A stretch of DNA of 64,000 bases from Holdemania massiliensis AP2. GTDB taxonomy: Bacteria > Bacillota_I > Bacilli_A > Erysipelotrichales > Erysipelotrichaceae. The DNA lies in NCBI RefSeq assembly GCF_000327285.1, contig NZ_HE998568.1, positions 62,001 through 126,000 on the forward strand, given 5' to 3'. The position numbers and the translations under genes are program-made. How positions within the stretch are numbered: the stretch's first letter is position 1; the number at the start of each line of letters is the position of its first letter. This document shows, piece by piece, positions 1 through 9,576 of the stretch. The notes under the pieces are model-generated. The model made no database searches, had not been told where the DNA came from, and worked only from the letters and a program-made list of their open reading frames with translations.

Positions 1-205
1 TGCCAAAGATCAAATCGGAAATCTGACGGATGCTGGTAAAGATCAGCTTGACGGTTGGATTGCCCAAAAAGGGCAGCAGATCAATCATGTACGACTGGGT
101 AAAAGCGCCGGACAGGCCCAGCAGCAATCCGACAGGCGCCATAACACCAATTGGCAGCAGCAATGATCGACCGAAGCGTTGAATCTGCTCACTATACTTT
201 TTCAT
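1..205 (-). CDS. PTS permease EIIC component (N-terminal part)
   Basis: Partial gene; the start is at 205 and the rest lies outside the window. The visible 68 residues begin MKKYSEQIQRFGRSLLLPIG and continue with a hydrophobic segment and a PFLGNPTVKLIFTSI stretch, which matches the opening of glucose/glucoside-type phosphotransferase EIIC membrane domains. Such proteins bind and translocate a sugar while it is phosphorylated by the linked EIIB domain. A strong ribosome-binding site (GGAGGAACT) precedes the ATG. The RpiR-type regulator lies immediately upstream on the same strand and is a plausible controller. The sugar cannot be told from this fragment. Confidence 0.85.
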   Translation of the reverse strand, partial: MKKYSEQIQRFGRSLLLPIGVMAPVGLLLGLSGAFTQSYMIDLLPFLGNPTVKLIFTSIRQISDLIFG

Positions 206-365
206 AGCAGTTCCTCCTGCCTAATAAATTACAGAAATCTGAAAGCGATTTCAATCAATCTTCCGGTTATTTCCGACAGTCTTTTTTACTCTGGTCATCA
301 AAAGTGACCAGCGTCACGAATCAAGCAAAAAGCTTAGAATTCTGACTAAAACAGCTAAATTAAAA

Positions 366-382
366 CACGGAAAATCTCCGTG
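366..382 (-). terminator. Rho-independent terminator after rpiR-type gene
   Basis: A perfect 6-bp stem (CACGGA/TCCGTG) with a 5-base loop, followed on the minus strand by TTTTAATTT. It lies 30 bases past the stop of the regulator gene, so it separates that gene from the PTS gene. Confidence 0.6.
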
Positions 383-411
383 CTTTGTTCATAACTCGTT
401 CAGTTAGAAAT

Positions 412-1170
412 CTAAAATCCCGGCTTATTCTGTTTCAGCAATTCGACCTGAACATAATGCACTAACAAATCTGTCACAGCGAACATACCGATCCGTGTGA
501 TAATATCATCCACTTTGGTATCCATGGAACTGGCAGAACAATACAAAGCTAAATCGCTGTATTGAACTAACGGACTGTTGGAAAAGGCCGTTAATGTAAT
601 CAGTGAATTCCCATACGCTTTAACAATCTTAGCTGTTTCTACGATGATCGGCGTTTTTCCTGACAAAGAAATCGCAATCAGGACTTCCTCATGCGTCATC
701 TGTCGGGCAATGATATTCAGCAAATTATAATCCGGGATGTTAATACATTTAACATTCAGCGTTAAAAGCAGATGTTCCAGATAATACCCTACCGGTTTGC
801 TTGTGCCGCGGGATATGATATAGACACATTGTGAATTAACGATCGATCTGGCAGCTTTCTGAAGGATTTCCGGTCGGTTCAGCTGAATGGTTTTACTTAC
901 GTTACCCGTAATCTCCGCTTCCACGGTTTCCGCTGAAGCCGGCATTGGTGCTACTTTCGCTCGATTTTTCAAGAAAAAGCGCAGATCATTGTATCCCTCA
1001 AAACCAAGCTTCTGCGACATATTGATCACGACGGTCTTGGACACTCCACATTGATCTGCCAGCTTCTGACAAGTCATTTTTTGAATCGTTTCCTGATGAT
1101 CCAAAATGTAATGTAGCAAGCTTCGTTCGCTCCCTGTTAACAGATCATAATTATTAAGCCAAAAATCCAT
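412..1170 (-). CDS. RpiR-family transcriptional regulator (HTH + SIS)
   Basis: 252 residues, normal for the family. Residues about 1-75 form the HTH_6 DNA-binding domain (segment CQKLADQCGVSKTVVINMSQ is the helix-turn-helix). Residues about 105-240 form a sugar-isomerase (SIS) domain that usually binds a phosphosugar; the IISRGTSKPVGYYLEHLL and ISLSGKTPIIVE segments carry its ligand-loop serines. It is expected to sense the phosphorylated product of the adjacent PTS and control its expression. It has its own terminator, and it is divergent from the S9 peptidase gene. The ligand is unknown. Confidence 0.88.
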   Translation of the reverse strand: MDFWLNNYDLLTGSERSLLHYILDHQETIQKMTCQKLADQCGVSKTVVINMSQKLGFEGYNDLRFFLKNRAKVAPMPASAETVEAEITGNVSKTIQLNRPEILQKAARSIVNSQCVYIISRGTSKPVGYYLEHLLLTLNVKCINIPDYNLLNIIARQMTHEEVLIAISLSGKTPIIVETAKIVKAYGNSLITLTAFSNSPLVQYSDLALYCSASSMDTKVDDIITRIGMFAVTDLLVHYVQVELLKQNKPGF

Positions 1171-1365
1171 GCAGATTCCCCCTTAACATTGGAATGGAAT
1201 CATTATACCATGAGATAATCTTCGATAAATAGTCGGAAATGATTACAACTCCAATTTATATTAGGTTTTCTCACAAACTAAACTGTTGATTTTTTCTCCT
1301 TCCGTCTTTTTTCAATCATTCCTGCGCAGCGTGTGATAAAATAGACGATAGATGGGAGAGAAAGC

Positions 1366-3351
1366 ATGAAAAAAGTACAGATTCAAGATTTTATGGATTA
1401 TCGCTATCTGGGCAGCCTGCAGGTCAGCCCGGATCAGCAGCACGCAGTATTTACCGTTATCACCGCAGATCGGGAAGAGGATAAATATCCCGGCAACTTG
1501 TGGCTTCTGGATCTGCAAACAAAACGGACCCGTCAGCTGACGTCCGGCAACGAAGAAAAAAAAGCGATTTGGTGGAACAACGATACGCTTGTTTTCACCG
1601 GCTGCCGTGATCCGAAATTAAAGGAGAAAACCGCGGAAGGCGAAAGCATGACGGTTTTTTACAAGCTGAACATTCATGGCGGCGAAGCTACAGAATGGTT
1701 CCGGTTGGCCATGCCGGTCGGCAGTTTCCAGAAGGTCAATGACAATCAGCTGATTCTGTCTGTTGCTTACCGGGCGGACGGAATGAATGATTTTGAATGC
1801 AAGAACGATGATGAAAAAAAGAAATGGAAGGAAGAACGCGATTCTCACAAAGACTATGAATGGTTTGATGAAATCCCATTCTGGGCAAATGGACAGGGCA
1901 TCACCAATATGAAGCGGTCGCGCCTGTATTTGTTGGATCTGGACAGTCAGAAGACCACCCCGATCTCCGAGCCGTCAGCCAACGCCTCCATTTCGCACAT
2001 TCAGGACAACAAGCTACTTTATATCAGCAATCCGATGAATTCAGTCCGTGAGATTCCAAGCTCGCTGCACCAGTTTGACTGCACGACAAAACAAGATCTG
2101 ACACTGATTCCGGACCATGAGGTCAATGTCAGCTGGGCCTTCTATATCAAGCATAAGATCATTGCCGCAATCTCCGATTTTAAGGAATACGGCTATCATC
2201 AGCATGCCACTTTGTTTGTTGTGGAAGAAGATCAGCAGCGCACCCGGCTGGTTCATTATGACAATTCCTACGGAGCTTCACTGGGCTCTGACTGTATCCA
2301 GCAGTTTGGCACCGCGGTAAAAGCCTATCATGATAAAATCTATTTCAGCTGTACGGATGAAAACGACGGCTGCATGAAATGCTTTGATGAAAACGGTCAG
2401 CTGCAGCGGTTGTCCGGCTATCACGGTGGGATTGAAGACTTTGAAGTCACCGATGAAGGCATCATTTTCATTGGTCTGCGTGATCAGAAGCTGCAGGAAA
2501 TCTATTTCCTTAAAGATGAATCAGAGACGCAGCTGACCCATTTCAATAGTGATTATCATGCCAACACTGCCGTCTCCCCGATTGAAAAAATTGAATTCTA
2601 CAATGACGGCATCCGGCATGAGGGCTTTGTGATTAAACCGGCAGACTTCGATGTGAATAAGAAATATCCGGGGATTCTGGAAATTCACGGTGGGCCGAAA
2701 GGTACCTTCGGTCCTGTAATTAATCATGAAATGCAGGTCTTTGCGGCTAACGGTTACTTTGTCTTCTACTGCAACCCCCGCGGCTCCGATTCCCGCGGCA
2801 ATGCCTTTGCGGATATCCGCGGCCGTTTCGGCAAAGAGGATTACAGTGATCTGATGACCTTTACGGATGCGGTATTGGCAAAATATCCGCAGCTGGATGG
2901 AGAACGCTTAGGGGTTACCGGAAGCAGCTACGGCGGTTACATGAGCAACTGGATCATTACCCAAACCGACCGGTTTAAGGCCGCAATCCCGGAAGCTTCA
3001 ATCTCCAACTATGTCACCAAATTCTTATGTACGGATATCGGCTTCACTTACAACATGGACAACCAGGCTGCAACGCCATGGTCAGATGTCAGCTTAGTTT
3101 GGGAACAATCCCCACTGAAATATGCGGATCGAGTGAAGACACCGACAATGTTCATTCATTCCGATCAGGATTACCGCTGCTGGATCGCCGAACCGATTCA
3201 AATGTTCTATGCCCTGAAACTGCATGGTGTGGAAACCCGCTTCATGTTGTTCCATGGCGAACATCATGGACTGCCGATCTTTGGCAAGCCAACCCATCGC
3301 ATTCAGCGTTTAACAGCGATGGTGGAATGGTTCGACAAACATTGTAAATAA
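1366..3351 (+). CDS. S9-family serine peptidase (acylaminoacyl-peptidase-like)
   Basis: 661 residues with no signal peptide, so probably cytosolic. An N-terminal beta-propeller (about 1-400) precedes an alpha/beta-hydrolase domain (about 420-661). The triad is visible: Ser521 in GSSYGG, Asp602 in HSDQDYRC and His634 in GEHHGL. Family members cleave short peptides or N-acylated residues from peptides, which fits a genome region rich in peptide importers. The ATG at 1366 follows GGGAGAGAAAGC. A GATAAAAT sequence about 25 bases upstream may be the -10 element. A strong terminator follows. Confidence 0.92.
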   Translation: MKKVQIQDFMDYRYLGSLQVSPDQQHAVFTVITADREEDKYPGNLWLLDLQTKRTRQLTSGNEEKKAIWWNNDTLVFTGCRDPKLKEKTAEGESMTVFYKLNIHGGEATEWFRLAMPVGSFQKVNDNQLILSVAYRADGMNDFECKNDDEKKKWKEERDSHKDYEWFDEIPFWANGQGITNMKRSRLYLLDLDSQKTTPISEPSANASISHIQDNKLLYISNPMNSVREIPSSLHQFDCTTKQDLTLIPDHEVNVSWAFYIKHKIIAAISDFKEYGYHQHATLFVVEEDQQRTRLVHYDNSYGASLGSDCIQQFGTAVKAYHDKIYFSCTDENDGCMKCFDENGQLQRLSGYHGGIEDFEVTDEGIIFIGLRDQKLQEIYFLKDESETQLTHFNSDYHANTAVSPIEKIEFYNDGIRHEGFVIKPADFDVNKKYPGILEIHGGPKGTFGPVINHEMQVFAANGYFVFYCNPRGSDSRGNAFADIRGRFGKEDYSDLMTFTDAVLAKYPQLDGERLGVTGSSYGGYMSNWIITQTDRFKAAIPEASISNYVTKFLCTDIGFTYNMDNQAATPWSDVSLVWEQSPLKYADRVKTPTMFIHSDQDYRCWIAEPIQMFYALKLHGVETRFMLFHGEHHGLPIFGKPTHRIQRLTAMVEWFDKHCK

Positions 3352-3357
3352 ATTGGG

Positions 3358-3387
3358 AAAGGGGCTGTTCGAAAAAAGCCCCTTTTA
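3358..3387 (+). terminator. Rho-independent terminator after S9 peptidase
   Basis: Arms AAAGGGGCT and AGCCCCTTT enclose a 10-base loop, and the 3' arm runs directly into a T tract. It starts 7 bases after the peptidase stop codon. Confidence 0.85.
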
Positions 3388-3459
3388 TCATTTCACCGCA
3401 ATTGTCGGTTTCTTTTTCACTTCCATTCACGTTATAATACATCTATAAGGAGAGTGAAC

Positions 3460-3642
3460 ATGATGAAACAATCCCCGATGGAAACGGTCTATCAATCGAT
3501 GATGATCGGTCTGATGTCTGTGGTCGCGGCTTCAGCTGTCGTTTTTCCAACTATTTTTCTGGTTCAGTTTCATAAGTACCGCAAAGAAAGTGCTCAAAAG
3601 AAAATCAAGTTGTCCATCCAGACTGAAAATGAATCCGAATGA
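3460..3642 (+). CDS. Small single-span membrane protein, unknown function
   Basis: 60 residues from the ATG at 3460. AAGGAG at 3447-3452 is correctly spaced for this ATG, so I prefer it to the GTG six bases upstream. Residues about 12-35 form one hydrophobic helix (GLMSVVAASAVVFPTIFLVQF), followed by a basic tail. A TATAAT at 3433-3438 is a likely -10 box, and the gene ends inside its own terminator hairpin, so it appears to be monocistronic. I do not recognise a family. Confidence 0.6.
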   Translation: MMKQSPMETVYQSMMIGLMSVVAASAVVFPTIFLVQFHKYRKESAQKKIKLSIQTENESE

Positions 3643-3656
3643 TCGGATTCATTTTT
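3631..3656 (+). terminator. Terminator overlapping the stop of the small membrane protein gene
   Basis: A perfect 8-bp stem GAATCCGA/TCGGATTC with loop ATGA, then ATTTTTT. The TGA stop codon lies in the loop. Confidence 0.85.
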
Positions 3657-4207
3657 TAGTCTTTATCTTGAGAAACAGTCTGCGCTTCAAATTCAGCCCG
3701 CGTTAACGAATAACACAAACAGTCCTTCACTTCACCGTTAAACAGCCGAATTTTTTGCCGCATTGTCCCTTCATACTGAAAACCATTCTTTTCAATGACG
3801 CGTCGGGAGCCAGGATTATCCGTAAAATGATCCATGGCAATCAGTTCCGTTCCGGGATCCGCAAAGAGATATTGAATCATCCTGTTTACAGCTTCACTCA
3901 TATAACCATGATTCCAATATTCCTCATTCAGCGCGCAGCCGATGGATTTTGCAGCTAAATTTCTTCGTGATGAATCCACACCGGCGCTGATCATTCCAAT
4001 GACTTTGTCATTTTGCCTTAAAACGACAGCAAACACATCAGGCGCCGTGATCATCCGGCTCAAAATCAATCGGCTTTCCTCACGGCTTTGATGCGGCCGC
4101 CAACCTGCCCTCGGTCCGACATGCGGGTTCTTTGCCAGCGTGTACATATCCTCCAAATCGGTCATTTGCCAGGGACGAAGAATTAATCTTGGTGTTTCTA
4201 GGAGCAT
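3656..4207 (-). CDS. GNAT N-acetyltransferase, RimJ/RimL type
   Basis: 183 residues. It opens with the typical LETPRLILRPWQMTDLEDMY strand and contains the later GNAT parts: IGMISAGVD, then ALNEEYWNHGYMSEAVNRMI (acyl-CoA pyrophosphate-loop region), then DNPGSRRVIEKNGFQYEG near the end. This subgroup transfers acetyl from acetyl-CoA to a protein N-terminus or to small amines; the substrate cannot be inferred. Its end abuts the convergent terminator of the small membrane protein gene. Confidence 0.88.
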   Translation of the reverse strand: MLLETPRLILRPWQMTDLEDMYTLAKNPHVGPRAGWRPHQSREESRLILSRMITAPDVFAVVLRQNDKVIGMISAGVDSSRRNLAAKSIGCALNEEYWNHGYMSEAVNRMIQYLFADPGTELIAMDHFTDNPGSRRVIEKNGFQYEGTMRQKIRLFNGEVKDCLCYSLTRAEFEAQTVSQDKD

Positions 4208-4223
4208 ACGATCCCTTCTTTCA

Positions 4224-4248
4224 AAAGAAAGCCGTCAAATCGACGGCT
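4224..4248 (-). terminator. Terminator after peptide-binding protein gene 4264-5856
   Basis: Arms AGCCGTC and GACGGCT around a 5-base loop, with TTCTTTT following on the minus strand. Confidence 0.75.
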
Positions 4249-4263
4249 TAACTTAACAATAAC

Positions 4264-5856
4264 TTATTTGTAATTCGCGTAAGCAAATTCATTCGCTGCT
4301 GCAAGATCAGGAACATCTCGCGGCGTACCGTCTAAATTCGCAGCGACCGGCAGACAGTCACCGTTTTCAAACAGGAAGACCATAGGCATATCTTCGCTCA
4401 TTATCCGCTGAACTTCACTGTAGGCCTTTGCCCGCTCAGCATCATCCGCAGTTTCTACGCCAGCCTGCAGCGCGGCATCCATCTCTGGGTTGTTATACAG
4501 GCCAACATTGGTACCACCAGTCGATGCCACACGTCCGGCAACACCAGAAACGTCTGGTCCCTGATAGCCGGCAAGCATCGTCATATCAAAGTTGGAATTG
4601 GTAATAACTTTATCCTGCCAAGCGGCCATTTCCATGATATTCAAGGTCACGTTGATGCCGATCTCTTTCAGATTTTCTTTAACAATCTGAGCAATATCCT
4701 TAAAGTTTCCGCTTTCGAAGATATCCATCGTCATATCAAAATAGAATCCATCATCCCGTAATGTATACCCAGCATCTTCAATCAAAGCTTTGGCGGCAGC
4801 CACATCACGTGCTGGCATTGTGTACTGCTTGTCCAGATACTTGCCTTCCCATAATGGAGAAATGAAGTATTCCGCCAAAGCTCCTGTGCCATTAGCAACG
4901 CGATCATAAATACCCTGACGGTCAACACCCATGGCGACAGCCTGACGCAGCCGAACATCTTTAAAGATACTCGTTTCCATATTGAAGGTAATATACGTTC
5001 TGTTGATTGACAGATAGTGGAAATGCTTATAATTCGGATCATTATCCAGTTCATGCTTATTCGCTGTCGGAACCACCATTCCTAAATAATCAACTTCACC
5101 ATTCAGTAACGATTGATAAGCTGTAGTCGAATCCGGAATGACCTGGAAGATCAGCTTTTCAATAATCGGCTGGCCACCAAAATATTCTTCATTTTTTACT
5201 AATGTTGTTCCAACGCCAGCTTCATATTTTTCAAATTTATACGGACCGGTTCCAATTGGATTCCAGGCTGCTGGATTGGATACAAAATCACTGTACTGCG
5301 GATCATTCCAGATATGTTCCGGCATGATAAACGTTGCATACCAGCCTAATTTCGCCACAATCGCTACATCACGCTGACTCAAATTTAAGACAACGGTATT
5401 ATCATCCGGACATTCAATCGAAGTCACTGAAGCCACTGAATCTGACTTAGTCCATTTCTGTTCCTTCATCGTGTCCAATGTCCACTTGACATCAGCCGAA
5501 GTAAACGGTTCACCGTCATGCCATTTCACTCCTTCATGTAAATGAAAGGTTAATGTCAGCCCATCTTCCGAGAATTCCCAGCTTTCAGCCAGATCCGGCA
5601 GAATCTGATCATTAGCATTTAGCTTTACCAATCGGCTGTAGATATTCTGATTTGCACTATAAGCATAATCATCCGACTTCATATCCGGATTGAAACTTTG
5701 CGGATCCCCTTGAACTGCATAAATCAAAACATCCTGCGCTGGTATATTGCCTTCTGTTCCTGGAGTACCGTCCCCTTTCGGCGTGTCTGTACCGCATCCC
5801 GCCAATGCCAAACAAGCCATCAAAAAGGCTGCCAACAACTTTGTCCATTTCTTCAT
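4264..5856 (-). CDS. Peptide ABC transporter substrate-binding lipoprotein, subgroup A, copy 1
   Basis: 530 residues, the usual size for family-5 extracellular solute-binding proteins (OppA/DppA type). The signal peptide ends in lipobox LAGC, with Cys21 as the lipidation site. The family signature region WHDGEPFTSADVKWTLD is at about 110. This copy shares AGYQGPDVSGVAGRVAST near residue 430 with the next three paralogues, which separates subgroup A from the copies at 14390, 16163 and 30012. No permease or ATPase is adjacent, so it presumably delivers to the dppBCDF system at 17910-21731. A dyad (ATGAAA-TAAC-TTTCAT) lies about 125 bases upstream. Ligand unknown; short peptides are most likely. 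Confidence 0.93.
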   Translation of the reverse strand: MKKWTKLLAAFLMACLALAGCGTDTPKGDGTPGTEGNIPAQDVLIYAVQGDPQSFNPDMKSDDYAYSANQNIYSRLVKLNANDQILPDLAESWEFSEDGLTLTFHLHEGVKWHDGEPFTSADVKWTLDTMKEQKWTKSDSVASVTSIECPDDNTVVLNLSQRDVAIVAKLGWYATFIMPEHIWNDPQYSDFVSNPAAWNPIGTGPYKFEKYEAGVGTTLVKNEEYFGGQPIIEKLIFQVIPDSTTAYQSLLNGEVDYLGMVVPTANKHELDNDPNYKHFHYLSINRTYITFNMETSIFKDVRLRQAVAMGVDRQGIYDRVANGTGALAEYFISPLWEGKYLDKQYTMPARDVAAAKALIEDAGYTLRDDGFYFDMTMDIFESGNFKDIAQIVKENLKEIGINVTLNIMEMAAWQDKVITNSNFDMTMLAGYQGPDVSGVAGRVASTGGTNVGLYNNPEMDAALQAGVETADDAERAKAYSEVQRIMSEDMPMVFLFENGDCLPVAANLDGTPRDVPDLAAANEFAYANYK

Positions 5857-5950
5857 ATTTTCCTTCCCTCCTCATTTTTGCTTCATAAGAAAAATATAAT
5901 TTGAGTTTACATGTTTGAAAGAATATCGTCAAGACATTTCACGCATTTTC

Positions 5951-5998
5951 TTTCATTTAATGTATAATTTTCATTGTTGATTATGAAATAACTTTCAT
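5951..5998. promoter_or_regulatory. Possible operator: repeated TTTCAT/ATGAAA half-sites
   Basis: Within 48 bases there are three TTTCAT and one ATGAAA hexamers. The last pair forms the dyad ATGAAA-TAAC-TTTCAT at 5983-5998. It lies upstream of the binding-protein gene that starts at 5856 and resembles the perfect palindrome upstream of dppB (21821-21841). A weak promoter can be read inside it. The protein that would bind is unknown. Confidence 0.35.
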
Positions 5999-6012
5999 TG
6001 AGACGCAATAGA

Positions 6013-6064
6013 TAAAAAAAGTCTCGGCTTCTGAGCGAATCACTCGCTTCTTTCACCGAAACTT
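6013..6064 (-). terminator. Terminator after peptide-binding protein gene 6072-7640
   Basis: A two-part hairpin: outer arms around TTTCGG/CCGAGA and inner arms AGCGA/TCGCT with loop GTGAT, ending in CTTTTTTTA on the minus strand. Confidence 0.75.
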
Positions 6065-6071
6065 TAATTTC

Positions 6072-7640
6072 TTATTCTTTTACAAATTCGATATATGTGA
6101 ACTCATTAGAAGCTGCCTTTGTCGGCTCCTGATATGGCGTCCCCTTCAAAATTTTCTTAACTGGTACTTTAGCACCATTATCCATAAACAGGATAATCGG
6201 CATTTCTTCACTCATAATCCGCTGAACTTCGCTGTAAACAGCTTTTCTTTCTGTTTCATCGGATACCTGAACACCTTTTTCAAGTAATGCGTCCAATTCA
6301 GGATTAGAATAGCCCATAAAGTTCATCGAAGTTCCTGTACCTACACGACCGGAAACACCAGAAACATCAGGTCCTTGATATCCTGCAGACATTGTCATTT
6401 CAAAATCATGATTCAATTTAACCGTATCGCCCCAGGCTGCATATTCCATCATCGTCAGTTTAACGTCAATGCCGACTTCTTTTAGATTTGTCTGAATAAT
6501 CGTTGCCGCATCTTTGAAATAGCTACTGTCAAAAAATTTCATCTCTGTTGAGAAATAAATCCCGTTGGCATCCTTTGTATAACCGGCTTCTTCTAATAAT
6601 TGCTGAGCTTTGGCAATGTCGCGTTCCGGCATCTTGTACTGTTCATCCGCAAAGCCTGTGTTCGGAGCGATAAATGTCGAAGCCACAGCACCTGTACCGC
6701 CAGCACAGCGATCATAAATCATCTGACGATCAATACCATAGGCAATCGCCTGACGAACACGAGCGTCCTTAAATTTTTCATTCGTAACGTTCATCGTGAC
6801 ATAAGAACGATTCATGCCAACAACTGGATACACTTCATAGTTCGGATCATTGTCAAAATCATTGGCATTCTGCGTTGGGATTGACGTATAGTAATCTACC
6901 TCACCGGAAATAAATGCCTGCAGCGCAGTCGTTGCATCTGGAATAATAGAGTAAATGACTTTAGCGACTTTTGCTTTATCACCCCAGTAATCTTCATTCC
7001 GTTCTAGCACAATTTGAACGCCTTTTTGAAATTCAACAAACTTAAACGGGCCTGTTCCAACTGGTTTCATGTTGTATTCGTTTGTTGCCGTATCCGTACC
7101 TTCATACAAATGCTTCGGCATAATAAACGTTCCATACCAAGACAATTTCGCAATCAAGGAAACATCCGGGTATTTCAGATTCATGACGACGGTATTATCA
7201 TCCGGACATTCAATCGATTCAACAGATGCAAAGCTGTCGCTCTTATTCCATTTTTCTGCAATTAACGTGTCATATGTCCATTTAACATCCGCGGAAGTAA
7301 ATGGCTCCCCATCATGCCACTTCACGCCTTCATGGAGGTGGAATGTAACCTGTGTGCTGTCTTCGTTCCATTCCCAAGTTTCTGCCAGATCAGGAAGAAC
7401 TTGATCATAGGCATTTAATTTAACCAAACGGTTAAAAATGTTCTGGTTTGGTCCCCAAGCGTTGTCATCTGATTTAAAATCCGGGTGAAAGCTGGATGGG
7501 TCATTGGCAACAACTGCGACCAGCGTGTCATTCGTTGTTTCTGGAGTTTGTTCAGCAGGAGCGTTATTCTTGCCGCCGCACGCTGTGAGCGTCAAGGCTG
7601 CAATTAACCCTACTGCAAACAATTTGATTATTTTTTTCAT
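6072..7640 (-). CDS. Peptide ABC transporter substrate-binding lipoprotein, subgroup A, copy 2
   Basis: 522 residues; lipobox LTAC gives Cys21 as lipidated N-terminus. Family-5 features include WHDGEPFTSADVKWTYDTL and VGTGPFKFVEFQKGVQIVL. The subgroup A stretch AGYQGPDVSGVSGRVG is present. It diverges from copy 1 mostly in the central lobe that would line the peptide pocket (FISGEVDYYTSIPTQNAND), which suggests a different peptide preference. Own terminator; monocistronic by context. The start is supported by AAGAGGAAACTT before the ATG. Confidence 0.93.
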   Translation of the reverse strand: MKKIIKLFAVGLIAALTLTACGGKNNAPAEQTPETTNDTLVAVVANDPSSFHPDFKSDDNAWGPNQNIFNRLVKLNAYDQVLPDLAETWEWNEDSTQVTFHLHEGVKWHDGEPFTSADVKWTYDTLIAEKWNKSDSFASVESIECPDDNTVVMNLKYPDVSLIAKLSWYGTFIMPKHLYEGTDTATNEYNMKPVGTGPFKFVEFQKGVQIVLERNEDYWGDKAKVAKVIYSIIPDATTALQAFISGEVDYYTSIPTQNANDFDNDPNYEVYPVVGMNRSYVTMNVTNEKFKDARVRQAIAYGIDRQMIYDRCAGGTGAVASTFIAPNTGFADEQYKMPERDIAKAQQLLEEAGYTKDANGIYFSTEMKFFDSSYFKDAATIIQTNLKEVGIDVKLTMMEYAAWGDTVKLNHDFEMTMSAGYQGPDVSGVSGRVGTGTSMNFMGYSNPELDALLEKGVQVSDETERKAVYSEVQRIMSEEMPIILFMDNGAKVPVKKILKGTPYQEPTKAASNEFTYIEFVKE

Positions 7641-7697
7641 AAGTTTCCTCTTCTTTCTTTATTTATTATATCAGATGTCATGTGTTATAAAACAATG

Positions 7698-7732
7698 AAA
7701 AACGGAGAATTTATGTAAAAATCCTCCGTTTT
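7698..7732 (-). terminator. Terminator after peptide-binding protein gene 7743-9335
   Basis: Arms AAAACGGAG and CTCCGTTTTT enclose a 16-base AT-rich loop; the 3' arm provides the T tract on the minus strand. Confidence 0.7.
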
Positions 7733-7742
7733 CTGAATTTTT

Positions 7743-9335
7743 TTATTTTTTCAGCGTAACATACGTAAATTCGTTCGTTGCCGCTTTGTCTGGAACCTGA
7801 TATGGTGTACCGTCAAATTTCGCCTTGACAGGAATAACCTGACCATTGTCCAGTAACAGAACTATTGGCATATCTTCGCTCATCAGACGCTGAACCTCAT
7901 CGTAGGCTTCCTTACGAATTGCAGGATCCGAATTCTGAGCGCCTTTTTCGAGTGCTGCTTCCATTGCATCGCTGGAATAACCCGTAAAGTTGTTCGATCC
8001 GGTTTTTCCAACACGCATATAGATACCCGAAATATCGGGTCCCTGATAGCCTGCCAACATTGTCATATTGAAATTACGGCCTTCCTTAACCTGATCACCC
8101 CAAGCTGCGTATTCCATCATATTCAGATCCACTTTAATACCCGCTTCTTTCAGACTGGACTGAACAATTGCCGCTACATCTTTGAAGTTTCCGCTTTCAA
8201 ACGCGTCCAATGTTACCGTAAGATAATAGCCGTCAGCGTTTTTCTTCAATCCGCATTCTTCCATCAGGGCCTGAGCCTTCTCAATATCGCGTTCAGGCAG
8301 TTTGTAATTATCATTCAGATAGTCTTTAAACAGTGGCGAAACAAAATATTCCGGCAAAGCGCTCACACCATTTCCCATACGGTCAACAATGGCCTGCCGA
8401 TCAATCGCGTAAGCCACCGCCTGACGCAGCTTCGGATTGTTAAACGGTTCTTTCTCCATATTAAACGTCAGATAAGTTCTGTTAATGCTTAAGAAGGAGA
8501 AGACTTCGTAATTCGGATCATTATCGAAGTCGTGCAAATTGGCAGTCGGCAAGCTTGTCAGATAATCAATTTCACCATTCTTAAATGCTTCCACAGCCGT
8601 ATTGGCATCCGGAATAATCTGGAAAACCAAGCGTTCGATTTCCGGCGCACCGCCGAAGTAATCCTCATTCCGTTCTAAAGTTACACTCTGTCCGCTCTTG
8701 TATTCGACAAACTTAAACGGCCCCGAACCAATTGGCTTCTGCATTGCCGGATTTCTTGCAAAGTCCGGATAAGCTGGATCATTCCAGATATGTTCCGGCA
8801 GAATGAAAGTTGCATACCAAGCTAATAATGGAACAAGTCCGGCATCCGGATTCTTCATATTGAAGACTACGGTCAGATCATCCGGTGCTTCAATCGTATC
8901 GACATTGACAAAGGTGTCTGATTTCGACCATTTGTTTTCAATTATCGTATCATATGTCCATTTAACATCCTTTGAAGTTAATGGTTCACCGTCATGCCAC
9001 TTCACGCCGTCGCGCAGATGGAAGGTGAGCGTCATATTATCGTCGCTCCATTCATACGAAGTAGCCAAGTCAGGAATCGGCACATCCCCTGGAGCCAGTT
9101 TATACAACCGATTGAACAGGTTCTGAGCCATCGGCCACAAGTAGTCGTCCGACTTCATATCCGGATTAAAACTGGATGGATCACCTTCAACACGGGTGAT
9201 AAACGTACCGATCGTTTCTGTATTCTCTTTATCAGAATCCGTTGTCTGTGTTGGTTTATCCCCGCCGCCTGAACACCCGCTTAGCAGCAAAGCGACACAA
9301 AGCAGGGCTGATAGAATCTTAACGCTTTTTTTCAT
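7743..9335 (-). CDS. Peptide ABC transporter substrate-binding lipoprotein, subgroup A, copy 3
   Basis: 530 residues; lipobox LSGC, Cys21. The mature protein begins with a Gly/Ser-Thr-rich tether before the folded domain. Conserved family pieces are WHDGEPLTSKDVKWTYDTI and IGSGPFKFVEYKSGQSVTL, and the subgroup A motif reads AGYQGPDISGIYMRVGKT. The TSADVKW segment is replaced by TSKDVKW, as in copy 14390. It has its own terminator and a 240-base upstream gap rich in A+T. It is presumed to feed the single dppBCDF transporter. Confidence 0.93.
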   Translation of the reverse strand: MKKSVKILSALLCVALLLSGCSGGGDKPTQTTDSDKENTETIGTFITRVEGDPSSFNPDMKSDDYLWPMAQNLFNRLYKLAPGDVPIPDLATSYEWSDDNMTLTFHLRDGVKWHDGEPLTSKDVKWTYDTIIENKWSKSDTFVNVDTIEAPDDLTVVFNMKNPDAGLVPLLAWYATFILPEHIWNDPAYPDFARNPAMQKPIGSGPFKFVEYKSGQSVTLERNEDYFGGAPEIERLVFQIIPDANTAVEAFKNGEIDYLTSLPTANLHDFDNDPNYEVFSFLSINRTYLTFNMEKEPFNNPKLRQAVAYAIDRQAIVDRMGNGVSALPEYFVSPLFKDYLNDNYKLPERDIEKAQALMEECGLKKNADGYYLTVTLDAFESGNFKDVAAIVQSSLKEAGIKVDLNMMEYAAWGDQVKEGRNFNMTMLAGYQGPDISGIYMRVGKTGSNNFTGYSSDAMEAALEKGAQNSDPAIRKEAYDEVQRLMSEDMPIVLLLDNGQVIPVKAKFDGTPYQVPDKAATNEFTYVTLKK

Positions 9336-9528
9336 ACTCTATTTCCTTCCCTTTCTTTAAAAACAAAAAAATTATGGAGCTTGATCACTGTCCAATAGAA
9401 TCCCTCCCATTCACATAAGTTTATGATACAAGTGGAAGAAAAAGAATTCAAGCTTTTTTCTGTAAATATTTCATATATTTTGAAAATTGTTTTTCATAGC
9501 AAAGACACATTTTCAAAACTGATCATAA

Positions 9529-9560
9529 GAAAAAGACACGCCCAATTTGAGCATGTCTTT
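9529..9560 (-). terminator. Terminator after peptide-binding protein gene 9577-11172
   Basis: Imperfect arms AAAGACATGC and GCGTGTCTTT around a loop, followed by TTCTTATG on the minus strand. Confidence 0.65.
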
Positions 9561-9576
9561 AAAAGGTTGTATGAAA